Source: Bacteroidota bacterium
GTDB taxonomy: Bacteria > Bacteroidota > Bacteroidia > Bacteroidales > UBA7960
DNA length: 64,000 nt
Reading direction: 5' to 3'
Assembly: GCA_007694165.1 (NCBI GenBank)
Contig: RECE01000326.1
Coordinates: 25,758 to 89,757 of the forward strand
In this document: positions 10,654 to 21,480 of the stretch, piece after piece
Layout of the letters: each line of letters starts with the position of its first letter
Numbering within the stretch: the stretch's first letter is position 1
Made by a program: the position numbers and the translations under genes
Notes under the pieces: generated by a model
Told to the model about the DNA's origin: nothing
What the model saw: the letters and a program-made list of their open reading frames with translations, nothing else
Database searches by the model: none

Positions 10654-11775
10654 ATGCATGAAGATGATTTGTTGAAATATCAGCTTGCCTTGACAATGGT
10701 TCCTAAAGTAGGTGGGATTACGGCAAAAAAACTTATTGCCTATTGTGGAGGTGTGGAGGGTGTATTCCTTGAGAAGAAGAAAACCCTGATGAAGATTCCC
10801 GGTATAGGAGCGAATATTGCCGCGGCAGTATCAGACCGTGAAATTTTTTCCCGGGTGGAAAAAGAAATGGAATTCATAAAGAAAAACGGAATTGTAACAC
10901 TCTTTTACACAGATGTCAATTATCCGGGCAGGTTAAAGCATTGTGATGACGGGCCCATACTGCTTTTTTACAAGGGTACTGCCAATCTGAATAAGCAAAA
11001 AATCATTGCCGTGGTTGGCACCAGAAGCATTACAGAATATGGCAAGCAAAAATGCAAAGAAATCGTGGAAGGGGTTAAAAAGTTTGATCCCCTGATATTA
11101 AGCGGGCTGGCCTATGGTGTGGATGCGCGGGCACACAAAATCGCACTGGACAATACTCTGCAGACGGTGGGAGTGCTGGGACACGGTCTTGACAGAATAT
11201 ACCCTCCGCTCAACAAGCCACTTGCTGAAAGGATGCTCGACAATAATGGTGGCCTTCTGAGCGATTTTGTGAGTAATACGATTCCCGACAGAGAGAATTT
11301 TCCCAAAAGAAACCGGATTATTGCCGGTATGGCTGACGCATTGATTGTGGTTGAGGCTGCCAAAACCGGGGGCGCATTGATAACTGCCAATATTGCCAAT
11401 ACTTACAACAGGGATGTATTTGCCGTGCCCGGGCGAACCTCAGACTTATACAGCCAGGGGTGTAATTTTCTCATTAAAACCCACAAGGCACATCTTGCTG
11501 AAACTGCAAAAGACATTGAATATGTAATGGGTTGGGAAGAGGAAAACCAAAAGAGCAAAAAGCACCAACAGCAACAACTTTTTGTCGAGTTGGATGAACA
11601 GGAGAAGATCATTGCAGATATATTAAAAGAAAATGAAACGTGCTCCTTTGATTTCCTGGTGCAGAAAACAGGGCTGGGATTCAGCAAAACCTCATCCCTG
11701 CTTCTTAATCTTGAATTTAAGGGAGCCATTGCCAACTTACCCGGCAAAATGTTCAAACTGTTAATATCTGTTTGA
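10654..11775 (+). CDS. dprA: DNA processing protein DprA
   Basis: Rossmann-like KIIAVVGTRSITEYG...LSGLAYGVDARAH, FPKRNRIIAGMADALIVVEA, C-terminal winged helix. Confidence 0.96.
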   Translation: MHEDDLLKYQLALTMVPKVGGITAKKLIAYCGGVEGVFLEKKKTLMKIPGIGANIAAAVSDREIFSRVEKEMEFIKKNGIVTLFYTDVNYPGRLKHCDDGPILLFYKGTANLNKQKIIAVVGTRSITEYGKQKCKEIVEGVKKFDPLILSGLAYGVDARAHKIALDNTLQTVGVLGHGLDRIYPPLNKPLAERMLDNNGGLLSDFVSNTIPDRENFPKRNRIIAGMADALIVVEAAKTGGALITANIANTYNRDVFAVPGRTSDLYSQGCNFLIKTHKAHLAETAKDIEYVMGWEEENQKSKKHQQQQLFVELDEQEKIIADILKENETCSFDFLVQKTGLGFSKTSSLLLNLEFKGAIANLPGKMFKLLISV

Positions 11776-11835
11776 CCATTTTGCTATTGCCGCAGAAATG
11801 CCATCTTGGGTTGGTTTCTCTGGTAAACCTGCTTT

Positions 11836-12507
11836 TTAAACCGTGGATAGGAGGTTGTCGAGATTTTCAAATTTTACCCGGTAATCTTCGAGTGTTCGGT
11901 TGATAACCTCCTTGGCTTCGATTGAATCGTAAGTATGGGTAATTTCTACATCCAGCTTTGTATTGGGAAGATCTTTGTAAGTCAGGAAGTAATGTTTCAG
12001 CCTCTCAACCACAGGTTCAGGACATTCAGAAATATCCCTCATAGCACCATAAACCGCGTCATCTTTCAATACACAAATAATCTTGTCATCAGCCTGGTTG
12101 TGGTCAAGCATTCTGAAGCCCCCGATAGGAATGGCCTCTACCAGTATATCTCCATGAGAAATAGACTTTTCAGTCAGGATACAAACATCAAGCGGATCTC
12201 CATCCCCAACAAGTTCTGTTCTTCCGGTCTTCTCAATGGCATATTCTGCAGTTCTTTTGGCACAGAGTGTCTGAGGGATAAAGCCATACATTGCTGGCAA
12301 TACGTTCGAATATTTCTGTGGGCGATCAATTTTTAAATAGCCACTTACTTTGTCTACTTCGTACTTTACCGTATCAGTGCTTACCATTTCCACAAAGCAG
12401 GTAAACTCGTCGGGTGCATTTTTGCCGATGTCTACCCCATGCCATGGGTGCGATTTGTATCTTAATCCCATTAACCTGCCAATGGGATCCATTATTTTGT
12501 TTGCCAT
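11836..12507 (-). CDS. ppa: Inorganic diphosphatase (family I)
   Basis: YGFIPQT, GDGDPLDVCIL and DDKIICV active-site motifs. Confidence 0.94.
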   Translation of the reverse strand: MANKIMDPIGRLMGLRYKSHPWHGVDIGKNAPDEFTCFVEMVSTDTVKYEVDKVSGYLKIDRPQKYSNVLPAMYGFIPQTLCAKRTAEYAIEKTGRTELVGDGDPLDVCILTEKSISHGDILVEAIPIGGFRMLDHNQADDKIICVLKDDAVYGAMRDISECPEPVVERLKHYFLTYKDLPNTKLDVEITHTYDSIEAKEVINRTLEDYRVKFENLDNLLSTV

Positions 12508-13030
12508 AATTTTGGTGTCTCGGTTTTGATAGCAAAAGTAACGATTAATCCCATGAATCAGGAAAAGATTTTTAACAATTGTCGCTCATTTGGCCTGTAG
12601 ACGTTTATGAATTTAATTATATTTATATGTGTGCCTGACTGGCAATTTGAATAGACAAGAAATGCTTTAATGTCTTTTAGCCGATATTTGTGGCGTTAAT
12701 GCTTCTTGGTGATTTTTTTTCAAGCAGGGCACTATAAGTGTTAAACGTCACAATATGAGGGTTATATGAAGTTTTAAATCATTTTAAATAGGTATTGGCT
12801 ACAATAAAAAAATATGGGTATTTACCTATTGTGCAGGAGTTAGCAAAGGCATACATTTATAGATGTAAACCTGTTTTAAGTCTAAATAAAAAGCACTTTA
12901 AGGCGCTGTTTAATTTTGTTTAGCATTAAAAACAGCATTTTCCCTACCTCCCCCTCCCGTACTTAATAATTAGAGGAAAACAGGCTTACACGTACATGTT
13001 AACTTTTTTTCTCACCAAACCCAGGTACCT

Positions 13031-16000
13031 ATGAAAAAACTTCAACTATTGTTAACGATTGTTGCAATTACATGCTGTTTTAGCACAGCCTCTGCACAAT
13101 TGTACGGTCCTAATCTTATAGACAACGGCGATTTTGCCAATGGCTATACAGATTTCTACACGGACTATGTATTTGTTGATCCTGAAGTAGGGGGGGCTAA
13201 CAGCCTTGTCCCCGAAGGTCGCTTTACCGTTGCCGGAAATGCCGGTGATTATCATCCCAACTTTGTGGGTGTCCCGTTTGCAGGAGAGAACTTTCTCATT
13301 GTTAACGGAGCCACAAATCAGCAAATTTGTGGAGGAAGTCCATGTGATGAGACCTGGATCGTGTGGCAGCAGACTGTACCTGTTGAAGAAGGCAAAAACT
13401 ACGAATTCAGTTTTATGCTCTCCAGCCTGGTTACTACTGCCCCATCCAATCTTAATGTAGCTATTGAGATCAATGGCACTACTTACGCAGAAGTTTTTCT
13501 TGCCCCGGGTGCAACCAGTGAATGGGTTCAGAAATCATGGATGAATACTGATAAATCCCAGACTGCCACCATTACCATCATTGAAACCACCAAGGTGAAA
13601 ATCGGTAACGATTTTGGTATTGATGATATAAAGTTCAGAAGTATTGAACCGGAACCTGTTCCATGCCCTGATCTTGATGTGGTTATCAATGTTACAGATG
13701 TTTCCTGCCCCGGAGATGAAGATGGCATAATCGAAGTCATTATGAATGGAGTAAAGCCCTTTAACATTTGCATCTCTTATGGATGTGAAGAAGAGGGAGA
13801 TGATTTTGATTTGTTTGATAAGTCGCAGACCGCCACTTATGGAGGTTTGATTCCCGGCTATTATACCATTACGATTTTTGACGGCAATGGATGTCCGTTT
13901 GTAGCTTGTGTATATGTTGGAGAACCCGAGCCATTGCTTGGTGAAATAGTGAACCTTGTCAACCCATTGTGCTACGGCGATGAAAATGGAATGGTTGAGA
14001 TCGAAATTTCAGGAGGCACACCCCCCTACACTGCTGATATGGGCACGATAGAGGGAAATCTGCTAACTATTTCCGATTTGGGTGCTGGATCCTATACTGT
14101 TGAAATTGACGACTCCAACGGGTGTGGTTCTATCATGGTATCCTTTGAAATAGAAGAACCTCCAATGCTGGAAGCCGGTTATGAAGCAACAGAAATTCTT
14201 TGCTATGGCGGCTTTTCAACCGTTACTGTTACTGCTTCTGGCGGAAAACCTCCTTATCAGCTGTTTGATGGGGATGTGCTTGCTGGTGATTTTGAAAATG
14301 GCCAGATAGAACTTTCTGTTCAGGCAGGTAGTTTCAGCTGGACTGTTATCGATGCCAACGGCTGTGAAACAGATGTTAACTTTGAAATTGAACAGCCCGA
14401 CCAGGGCATTATTGATGTAACTGTTACAGGTGAAATACTATGCTATGGAGAAGAAGCCGAAGTAGGTGTGACAATTATGGGTGGTACGCCTCCTTATGTA
14501 GTATTTATTGAAGGCTTTGAGCCCATAGAAGAGAACGGTACTTTTGTATTTATGCTCCCTGCAGGTTCATATCTTGTTACTGTTTTTGATGCCAATCAAT
14601 GTGACTTAGGCAGTTTTGAATTTGAGGTAACTGAACCTGATTTGCTGGAAGCAAACTACGAAAAAGACGAAATTGCATGCTATGGCGAAGAAGCAGAAGT
14701 AACCGTATATGCCATGGGTGGAACCCCTCCCTACCAACTGTTTGATGGTGATGTATTTGCCGGAAACTTTACAGATGGCGAAATCTCACTGATGGTGGGA
14801 GCCGGAGAATATCTCTGGACTATAATTGACGCCAACGGCTGCGAAGCAGAGGTTGAGTTTGAAATGACCCAGCCCGACCCTCTTGTTGCCATGCTAATGG
14901 AAACAATGGATGCTACCTGCTATGGATATGAGGATGGAATGGCTGTTATTTCCGTAACCGGGGGCACACCACCTTATTTTGCAGATATGGGAACCTTTGT
15001 CAACGGTACGCTTACCATTGAAGGTTTGGGTGCAGGTGAATACACCGTAACCATTACCGATTCCAAAAATTGCGGACCTGAGGTAGTAACCTTCGAAATC
15101 GGTCAGCCTGATGAAATCGTTATCGAGAATGTTGATATCGAGGTACCTCTTTGTGCTCCGGAGAACTTCCCCGTTTGCACTGAGCCATGGGCGGTAGCTG
15201 TGATTGAATATAACGTGGGTACTGCCAACTACGGAGATGGAACGGTAGCGGCAAGCAGAACCAATCCTTTGAACGCCCTTGGCATGCCCGATTATAGCAA
15301 CTCCCCTCCAATTACTTATGTTTCTCTTGGCTTGGGAGGTGAGCTGATACTGGAAGTAGGCTGCATGATTTACAACGGTGAAGGTCCTGATTTCGAAGTG
15401 GTAGAAACTTCTTACGGTAGCCCCACTTGCGATAACTATCCTGAAAAAGCAGACGTTTTTGTAGCCCAGGACCTGGATGGTCCATGGTCGTACCTTGGTG
15501 AGATTTGTCTCACTGAAGCACTGGATCTTTCTGATGGTGTTGACCCCGATACAGGAGAACCTTTCGTTCTGGAATGGGCAAAATATATCTGGATTGTGGA
15601 TGTCACAGCTGAAAATTTCCCCAATGGTGACGGATATGATGTCAATGGAATAACCATATTCAACACGTTCGAAGGTCCTGTTCAGACCGACTCCAGCATC
15701 ATCATTAATTTCTCAGGTGTTGAAGAAGGCGAAGAGCTCTTGTTTGTAATCTATGACGGTGAAGAAGTGGTAAGTATTTCCAATGTTGCTGAACTTAGCG
15801 GACTGAACCCCGGTACTTATACCGTAGTTCTTCAGGTTGGTGACTGCTTCTCTGAGCCTTTCGAGTTTACTGTTCCTGAGTTCCCCGAGCCTATAGAAGC
15901 GATTGTTGATGTAGCCGATGTAGGTTGTTACGGAGAGGCAACAGGAAGTGCAGAAGTTACCATTATCGGAGGTACTGCCCCTTACACCCTCACCTGGGAA

Positions 16001-17680
16001 GGACTTGAAGAACCTGTTATTATTGAAGAGGATGGTGGTTCATATCTGATTACAGGACTGCCGGCAGGCTCCTACTTTGTTGACATTGTTGACTTCAATG
16101 GATGTCTTGAGGATTTTTCCTTTATGGTGAACGAGCCTCCAATGCTTACAGCAGAGGTTGAGACAGGTGAAATAGTATGCTTCGGCGAAACTACCTGGAT
16201 TGAACTTACTATTGATGGCGGTGTAGAGCCTTATCTCCTTTCAGACAATAACAGCGATTTTGAACTCGAAATAGAGATGGCTGGTGCCACAATGCTTTCC
16301 GGATTTGGTGCCGGAGATTACTCCTGGACTGTTACCGATGCCAATGGATGTGCTGTGCTGGTTGAGTTTGAACTGGATCAGCCTGAGCAAATCATTGCTG
16401 AAGAGTCCTATGAGCCTATTCAGTGCTATGGATTTAATACTGACGTTACCGTAACGGTTACCAATGGTGTTGGGCCTTTCATGCTATACAATATGGAGGT
16501 AGCAGAAGAAAACCTGGTAATTGAGTCCTTCGATATGGAAGTTACCCTCAATGATTTGGGTGGTGGTTCATACTATTGGATAGTGGTAGATGCCAACGGA
16601 TGTGAAGCCATACTCGATTTTGTTATCGAAGAACCTATGGAGCTTGAAGCAGATGTAGATCCCGGTGAAATTCTGTGCCACAATGGAGTTACTAGTGCCC
16701 TGGTAACAGCTACCGGAGGCACTGCTCCTTACAGACTATTCAGCGGTGAAAGCCTGGTTGCCACATTTAATGATGAATACCTTGTGGAAGACCTTGCCTT
16801 TGGTGCATACAGCTGGACTGTTCTGGATGCCAATGACTGCGGACCCATTGTTCTTGAGTTTGAACTTGAGAATCCTGATGAGTTATTGCTGCTCGTTGAA
16901 TCCACCACAGATATTACATGCTACGGATACGATGATGGCGAAATACATGCATTTGCCTCAGGTGGTACCGGCGATCTTATGTTTTCTCTTAATGGAGGAG
17001 AACCACAAGCGTCCGGCTCATTCCTGAATCTGTTTGCAGGTGATTACACGGTTACTGTTACCGATGCAAATGGTTGCAGTGTTAGTGAAATGGTAACCCT
17101 TGAAGAACCGGATCTGCTGGAAATTGATGTATTCCTTATTGAACCCGCTGATTTTGGCGAAAACAACGGAGAAATCTGGGCTTACATAATCGGCGGAACC
17201 GCTCCTTACTCAGTTTGTCTTTTCACTGAATGTGTTGACAATGGAGATGAAGGTGAAATGTACGATAAAAACCAGGGTATGATGTACTGGGGGTTGCAAC
17301 CCGGCGAGTATATGATCAAAGTAGTTGACGCTAATGGTTGTGAGGCTTATGTGTGTGTTGAAGTACCTGAGGCTGAGGAAGACAAGATCATTCTTTCCAA
17401 CCAGAACAACCTGCCTGCTGATGATGTTCTGATCACCTTCCCCAATCCTTTCAGAAACCAGACCACTGTAAGGTTTACTCCGCAAACTTCTCAGTTTGTT
17501 ACCCTGGAAGTATACAATGTGATTGGCGAAAGAGTTGAGATTCTGTTCCACGGAGATGTTAATGCGTTTGAAGAACAAGAACATATCTTCAGGGCAGGAT
17601 ATCTTCCCAATGGTATCTATTATGTAAGATTAACCATGGATGAAAAAGTTCATTTCGACAAGGTTATCCTTGCCAAATAA
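13031..17680 (+). CDS. Large acidic SprB-repeat surface protein with T9SS sorting domain
   Basis: Signal peptide; about 12 repeats of CYGxxxxxVxVxxxGGTPPY...AGxYxxTVxDANGCxxxxxFEIxEPxxLEA; C-terminal FPNPFRNQTTVRFTP...GIYYVRLTMDEKVHFDKVILAK. Confidence 0.93.
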   Translation: MKKLQLLLTIVAITCCFSTASAQLYGPNLIDNGDFANGYTDFYTDYVFVDPEVGGANSLVPEGRFTVAGNAGDYHPNFVGVPFAGENFLIVNGATNQQICGGSPCDETWIVWQQTVPVEEGKNYEFSFMLSSLVTTAPSNLNVAIEINGTTYAEVFLAPGATSEWVQKSWMNTDKSQTATITIIETTKVKIGNDFGIDDIKFRSIEPEPVPCPDLDVVINVTDVSCPGDEDGIIEVIMNGVKPFNICISYGCEEEGDDFDLFDKSQTATYGGLIPGYYTITIFDGNGCPFVACVYVGEPEPLLGEIVNLVNPLCYGDENGMVEIEISGGTPPYTADMGTIEGNLLTISDLGAGSYTVEIDDSNGCGSIMVSFEIEEPPMLEAGYEATEILCYGGFSTVTVTASGGKPPYQLFDGDVLAGDFENGQIELSVQAGSFSWTVIDANGCETDVNFEIEQPDQGIIDVTVTGEILCYGEEAEVGVTIMGGTPPYVVFIEGFEPIEENGTFVFMLPAGSYLVTVFDANQCDLGSFEFEVTEPDLLEANYEKDEIACYGEEAEVTVYAMGGTPPYQLFDGDVFAGNFTDGEISLMVGAGEYLWTIIDANGCEAEVEFEMTQPDPLVAMLMETMDATCYGYEDGMAVISVTGGTPPYFADMGTFVNGTLTIEGLGAGEYTVTITDSKNCGPEVVTFEIGQPDEIVIENVDIEVPLCAPENFPVCTEPWAVAVIEYNVGTANYGDGTVAASRTNPLNALGMPDYSNSPPITYVSLGLGGELILEVGCMIYNGEGPDFEVVETSYGSPTCDNYPEKADVFVAQDLDGPWSYLGEICLTEALDLSDGVDPDTGEPFVLEWAKYIWIVDVTAENFPNGDGYDVNGITIFNTFEGPVQTDSSIIINFSGVEEGEELLFVIYDGEEVVSISNVAELSGLNPGTYTVVLQVGDCFSEPFEFTVPEFPEPIEAIVDVADVGCYGEATGSAEVTIIGGTAPYTLTWEGLEEPVIIEEDGGSYLITGLPAGSYFVDIVDFNGCLEDFSFMVNEPPMLTAEVETGEIVCFGETTWIELTIDGGVEPYLLSDNNSDFELEIEMAGATMLSGFGAGDYSWTVTDANGCAVLVEFELDQPEQIIAEESYEPIQCYGFNTDVTVTVTNGVGPFMLYNMEVAEENLVIESFDMEVTLNDLGGGSYYWIVVDANGCEAILDFVIEEPMELEADVDPGEILCHNGVTSALVTATGGTAPYRLFSGESLVATFNDEYLVEDLAFGAYSWTVLDANDCGPIVLEFELENPDELLLLVESTTDITCYGYDDGEIHAFASGGTGDLMFSLNGGEPQASGSFLNLFAGDYTVTVTDANGCSVSEMVTLEEPDLLEIDVFLIEPADFGENNGEIWAYIIGGTAPYSVCLFTECVDNGDEGEMYDKNQGMMYWGLQPGEYMIKVVDANGCEAYVCVEVPEAEEDKIILSNQNNLPADDVLITFPNPFRNQTTVRFTPQTSQFVTLEVYNVIGERVEILFHGDVNAFEEQEHIFRAGYLPNGIYYVRLTMDEKVHFDKVILAK

Positions 17681-17703
17681 TCACTTTTTATTCATTTAAA
17701 CCC

Positions 17704-17739
17704 GGGGGTTCTCTGTTTCAGAGGACCCCCCTTTTTTTT
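17704..17739 (+). terminator. Rho-independent terminator downstream of SprB-repeat gene
   Basis: GGGGGTTCTCTG-TTT-CAGAGGACCCCC (12-bp stem, one G-U pair) followed by an 8-T run. Confidence 0.9.
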
Positions 17740-17987
17740 GTCAGAGAAAGAAAGGTTAAAAAGCTTTGAGGATTGTTTAAACATTGTTAAATTTACGGTC
17801 TATGAGCAGTGATTCTGCCAAAATATAATCTTCTGTTATCCGAAAGTTTAAACCCGATTATATCTCTATCCCTTATTCCAATAGAATTCTTGTCCAAAGG
17901 AAAACAAAACCAATACTGATGCCGGGATTTATCCATCCCTGATGCGAATCAACTGATATTTTATTTATCTAAACAAAAGGGGGACAA

Positions 17988-20900
17988 ATGTTTAGTAATT
18001 ATGCATCTGTAATACGGAAGCTTCCGATGAGCTATTCTTATCAGAGGGCTATCCTCAATAGTAAAGGAGAGGTTATTGATTTTGAGATATTGGAAGCAAA
18101 TGAGTTGTATGCCAGTAAAACCCAGTATACTGCTGCAGAAATACCGGGTAAGAAATTGACTGAAGTATTTCCCAAAATATCTGATGAAGATTTTCACTGG
18201 ATGATCCCCTGTGCCATTGAATACAGCGAAGGGAGTTCAGGTAGTATGGAGCGGTTTTGTTTGTATCAAAATCGCTGGTTCAAAGTTCATTACCACACAA
18301 CAGGCAGCTGGTCTGTAATCTTTTTTTACGAAGATATTACTGATACAAAGATGGCTGAGTTTGCCAAAGAGGATGTTCAAAACCAGCACAAAGTACTGTC
18401 TGAATTAACAGCATCGGAACATTACACCGATGGCAATATTTATGAGTTTATAAAACAAGCCATTGTCAAAGCCTCTGGAGTGATGAAGGTGTGGCGCACC
18501 GGAGTTTGGTTTTTTGATGAAGATGGTGAAAAACTCAGGAATTTTGATAATTATGACTCTGAATCCGGTTTGCACAGTTCGGGGATGCTGCTCGACGGAT
18601 ACAAATACAACAGTGAATTCAAGTATTTTAAAAAGTCCAGGTATGTAGATGCCAATGATGCGCTGAATGATAAACGTGTAAGTGGCTATCTGCAGGACTA
18701 TCTGATTCCTCTTGGTATTACTTCTATGCTTGATGCAGCAATTGTTTCAGAGGGGAAAACCATTGGAATTCTTTGTTTTGAGCACAAAGGAGAAAAAAGA
18801 ACCTGGCAGCAACATGAAATTAATTTCGGTTGTGAGCTTGCCTCCAAGATTGCTAATGTTTTGAGGGTTTTTGATAAAAAAATAACCCAGAGCAAACTGC
18901 TCAGAAGTGAAAACAAACTAAAAAGCATCTTTCTTGCAGCTCCCTCTGGTATGGGCCTGTTGGTATCGCGGGTCTTCCAGGATGCAAACGACAAACTTTG
19001 CCAGATGACCGGATACTCACATCAGGAGCTTATCGGTAAAAGTGCAAGGATGTTGTATTGCACGGACGAAGATTTTGAATATGTAGGTAGAGAAAAGTAC
19101 AGACAGATAGACGAATTGGGGATTGGTACCGTGGAATCACGCTTTAGGAGAAAAGATGGCCAGGTGATTCATGTATTGGTTAGCAGCACACCCCTCGATC
19201 CCACCAATCAGATGCAGGGGATTATCTTTACAGCAACCGACATTACCAGCAGAAAAAATGCAGAGGAAAAACTTCGTGAGAGTGAATTGCGGATGCGCCA
19301 GCTGGCGGCCAATATTCCGGGGGCAGTATATCAGTTTCATGTATCAGCTGAGGGTAAGTTTGATTTGCTCTATATGAGCGATGGAGGTGCAGAAATATTT
19401 GAGAAGCCCATTGAGCTTTTAACCGATGAAACGAGATTGTTTGAAGAGGTCTGTCCGGAGCACCGCCAGGGGCTTAAGAAATCTATTTTTGAGTCGGTCA
19501 AATCTTTTACCGACTGGTCTTATGAGTTTTGTATCCTTCTGCGCAAAGGCAGGAAAAAGTGGATACGGGGAATGTCTAAACCCAGGAAGGATGGATTGGG
19601 AGGGGTTTTATACGATGGTGTATTGCTTGATATTACCCCGCAAAAAACCATAGAAGAGAAGTTGCGCATCAACGAAAAGAGGTATCAGTCCATTGTGGAA
19701 AATCAGCGTGACATGATTTGCCGTTTTTTACCTGATACAACACTTACATTTGTTAACCCTGCCTATTGCAGGTATTTTGGAAAAAAAGAAGAAGATTTAA
19801 CAGGCCGGAAGTTTCTTGACTTTTTACCCTCTGCCAATCAAAAGCTTATGAAGAAACATCTCTCGATATTTCGACCTGAGAGTGCTTCACATACTTTTGA
19901 AAACAAAATATTGCTGGAAAACAGGAGGTATATCTGGCAAGAATGGTCTACCATTGCTTTTTTTGACCATAAAGGCAACGTAATGGAATTTCAGTCCATT
20001 GGCAATGATATAACTGATAAGAAAGAAAGGATAGAGCTTGAACAGGAATTGAAGGTAGCTCTTGAATCCGGAAGGTTTAAAAAGAACTTCCTGGCCAATA
20101 TGAGCCACGAGATACGAACACCGCTTACCGGTATTATTGGCATGACGGAGATACTTGGCCAGACTCAACTTGACTCCAGGCAATTGGAATACCTGAGTCT
20201 ATTGCGCCATTCAGGCGAAAATCTGATGGAGCTTATCAACAAAGTACTGGATTATTCCGATATAGAAAAAGGAGCGTTGAAGTTAAAATACCGCAGAATG
20301 GATCTGCAAAGATGGCTAAAAAGAGCAGAGAAATATTTTTATTTAATATGTAAGTCAGATATTGGTTTTGAGAGTAAGATTGATGAGGCTCTTCCAAGGT
20401 TTGTCGAAGCAGACAAAGTTCGTCTTGAGCAGATATTGCATAATTTAATCTCCAATGCTGTCAAATTTACATTGCAAGGGCATGTGCGCCTGGTTGCTGA
20501 ATTGGTTAAATTGCTCCCTCCCGGCGAAGTGTTGATAAAAGTTTCTGTATTTGATACCGGAATTGGAATTCCTGAAAAAAGACAAAAGGATATTTTTCAA
20601 CCCTTTATGCAGGTTGACGATCTGGATACACGGGGATATGAAGGTGCAGGTCTGGGATTATCCATTTGCCAGAATCTTGTTTCTCTGCATGGCGGCAAAA
20701 TAGGCTTTGAGAGTAAAGAAGGAAAAGGTAGCTGCTTCTGGTTTACATTCAAGGCTTCTCAGGCATTGGAAAAAAAAGGTCAAGCTACCAGAAGTGCTTC
20801 AGAAAAAAGGCAAACAAAACCCCTGAAAATTCTCTTTGCTGAGGATAAGAAAATCAATCAGCAGGTTATTTCTCTTTTGTTAACATCAATGGGGCATGAG

Positions 20901-21179
20901 GTTACGATTGCTGAAAATGGCAAGCAAGCGCTGGAGTTCTTTAAAAAAAGTGACTTTGACCTGATTCTCATGGATATTCAAATGCCGGAAATGGACGGCA
21001 TCACCGCTGTAAGTAAATTGAGGGCCGAATACAAGGAGCTTCCTCCCATCATTGGATTGAGTGCAAATACCTTTGAAGTAAACAAGGAAAAATACAAAGG
21101 AATGGATGGCTACCTTACCAAGCCAGTGAAGAAAAGTGAAATTGAGGAGGTGTTTAAAAGTTTTTTTCCCGTTTCATAG
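17988..21179 (+). CDS. Soluble hybrid histidine kinase (PAS-GAF-PAS multi-sensor, HisKA, HATPase_c, REC)
   Basis: FLANMSHEIRTPLTGIIGM, NLISNAVKFT, DTGIGIPEK, GAGLGLSI, C-terminal receiver DLILMDIQMPEMDG...LTKPVK. Confidence 0.94.
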   Translation: MFSNYASVIRKLPMSYSYQRAILNSKGEVIDFEILEANELYASKTQYTAAEIPGKKLTEVFPKISDEDFHWMIPCAIEYSEGSSGSMERFCLYQNRWFKVHYHTTGSWSVIFFYEDITDTKMAEFAKEDVQNQHKVLSELTASEHYTDGNIYEFIKQAIVKASGVMKVWRTGVWFFDEDGEKLRNFDNYDSESGLHSSGMLLDGYKYNSEFKYFKKSRYVDANDALNDKRVSGYLQDYLIPLGITSMLDAAIVSEGKTIGILCFEHKGEKRTWQQHEINFGCELASKIANVLRVFDKKITQSKLLRSENKLKSIFLAAPSGMGLLVSRVFQDANDKLCQMTGYSHQELIGKSARMLYCTDEDFEYVGREKYRQIDELGIGTVESRFRRKDGQVIHVLVSSTPLDPTNQMQGIIFTATDITSRKNAEEKLRESELRMRQLAANIPGAVYQFHVSAEGKFDLLYMSDGGAEIFEKPIELLTDETRLFEEVCPEHRQGLKKSIFESVKSFTDWSYEFCILLRKGRKKWIRGMSKPRKDGLGGVLYDGVLLDITPQKTIEEKLRINEKRYQSIVENQRDMICRFLPDTTLTFVNPAYCRYFGKKEEDLTGRKFLDFLPSANQKLMKKHLSIFRPESASHTFENKILLENRRYIWQEWSTIAFFDHKGNVMEFQSIGNDITDKKERIELEQELKVALESGRFKKNFLANMSHEIRTPLTGIIGMTEILGQTQLDSRQLEYLSLLRHSGENLMELINKVLDYSDIEKGALKLKYRRMDLQRWLKRAEKYFYLICKSDIGFESKIDEALPRFVEADKVRLEQILHNLISNAVKFTLQGHVRLVAELVKLLPPGEVLIKVSVFDTGIGIPEKRQKDIFQPFMQVDDLDTRGYEGAGLGLSICQNLVSLHGGKIGFESKEGKGSCFWFTFKASQALEKKGQATRSASEKRQTKPLKILFAEDKKINQQVISLLLTSMGHEVTIAENGKQALEFFKKSDFDLILMDIQMPEMDGITAVSKLRAEYKELPPIIGLSANTFEVNKEKYKGMDGYLTKPVKKSEIEEVFKSFFPVS

Positions 21180-21480
21180 TGTTTTTATGGCATTTGGAGA
21201 TGGATAATTTGGATTAAATGCTATTATTTTAATCCTTCTGTGAAAAAAATCCAGGTTCTTTATTAACTTGTTTATTCGTGGGTTTGATTCTTTCTTTATA
21301 TTTGCTAAATAGTTGGGTTTTGCGGTCTGTTTAATTAATCTAAGATGGATTTGTCGTTAGTTTATTTCAAATATTTTACTTAAAGAGTGCAATAAATCCA
21401 TGAAACTGCCCGGGCAGGGTTTCCCGGGAAAGAAATAAAATGTATATTCATACTCGTCTACCGAATTTGCAATGCAGGCT

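Noticed and set aside
10654-11775. dprA as part of a defence island
   Set aside because: DprA is a widespread housekeeping/competence protein and no defence genes flank it.
12520-13030. ~500-bp intergenic region as an RNA gene
   Set aside because: No tRNA-like cloverleaf or strong hairpin found by eye; AT-rich leader of the SprB-repeat gene is sufficient explanation.
13031-17680. Tandem protein repeats as a possible CRISPR or minisatellite
   Set aside because: The repeats are in-frame degenerate ~80-aa SprB-like units, not identical DNA repeats with spacers.
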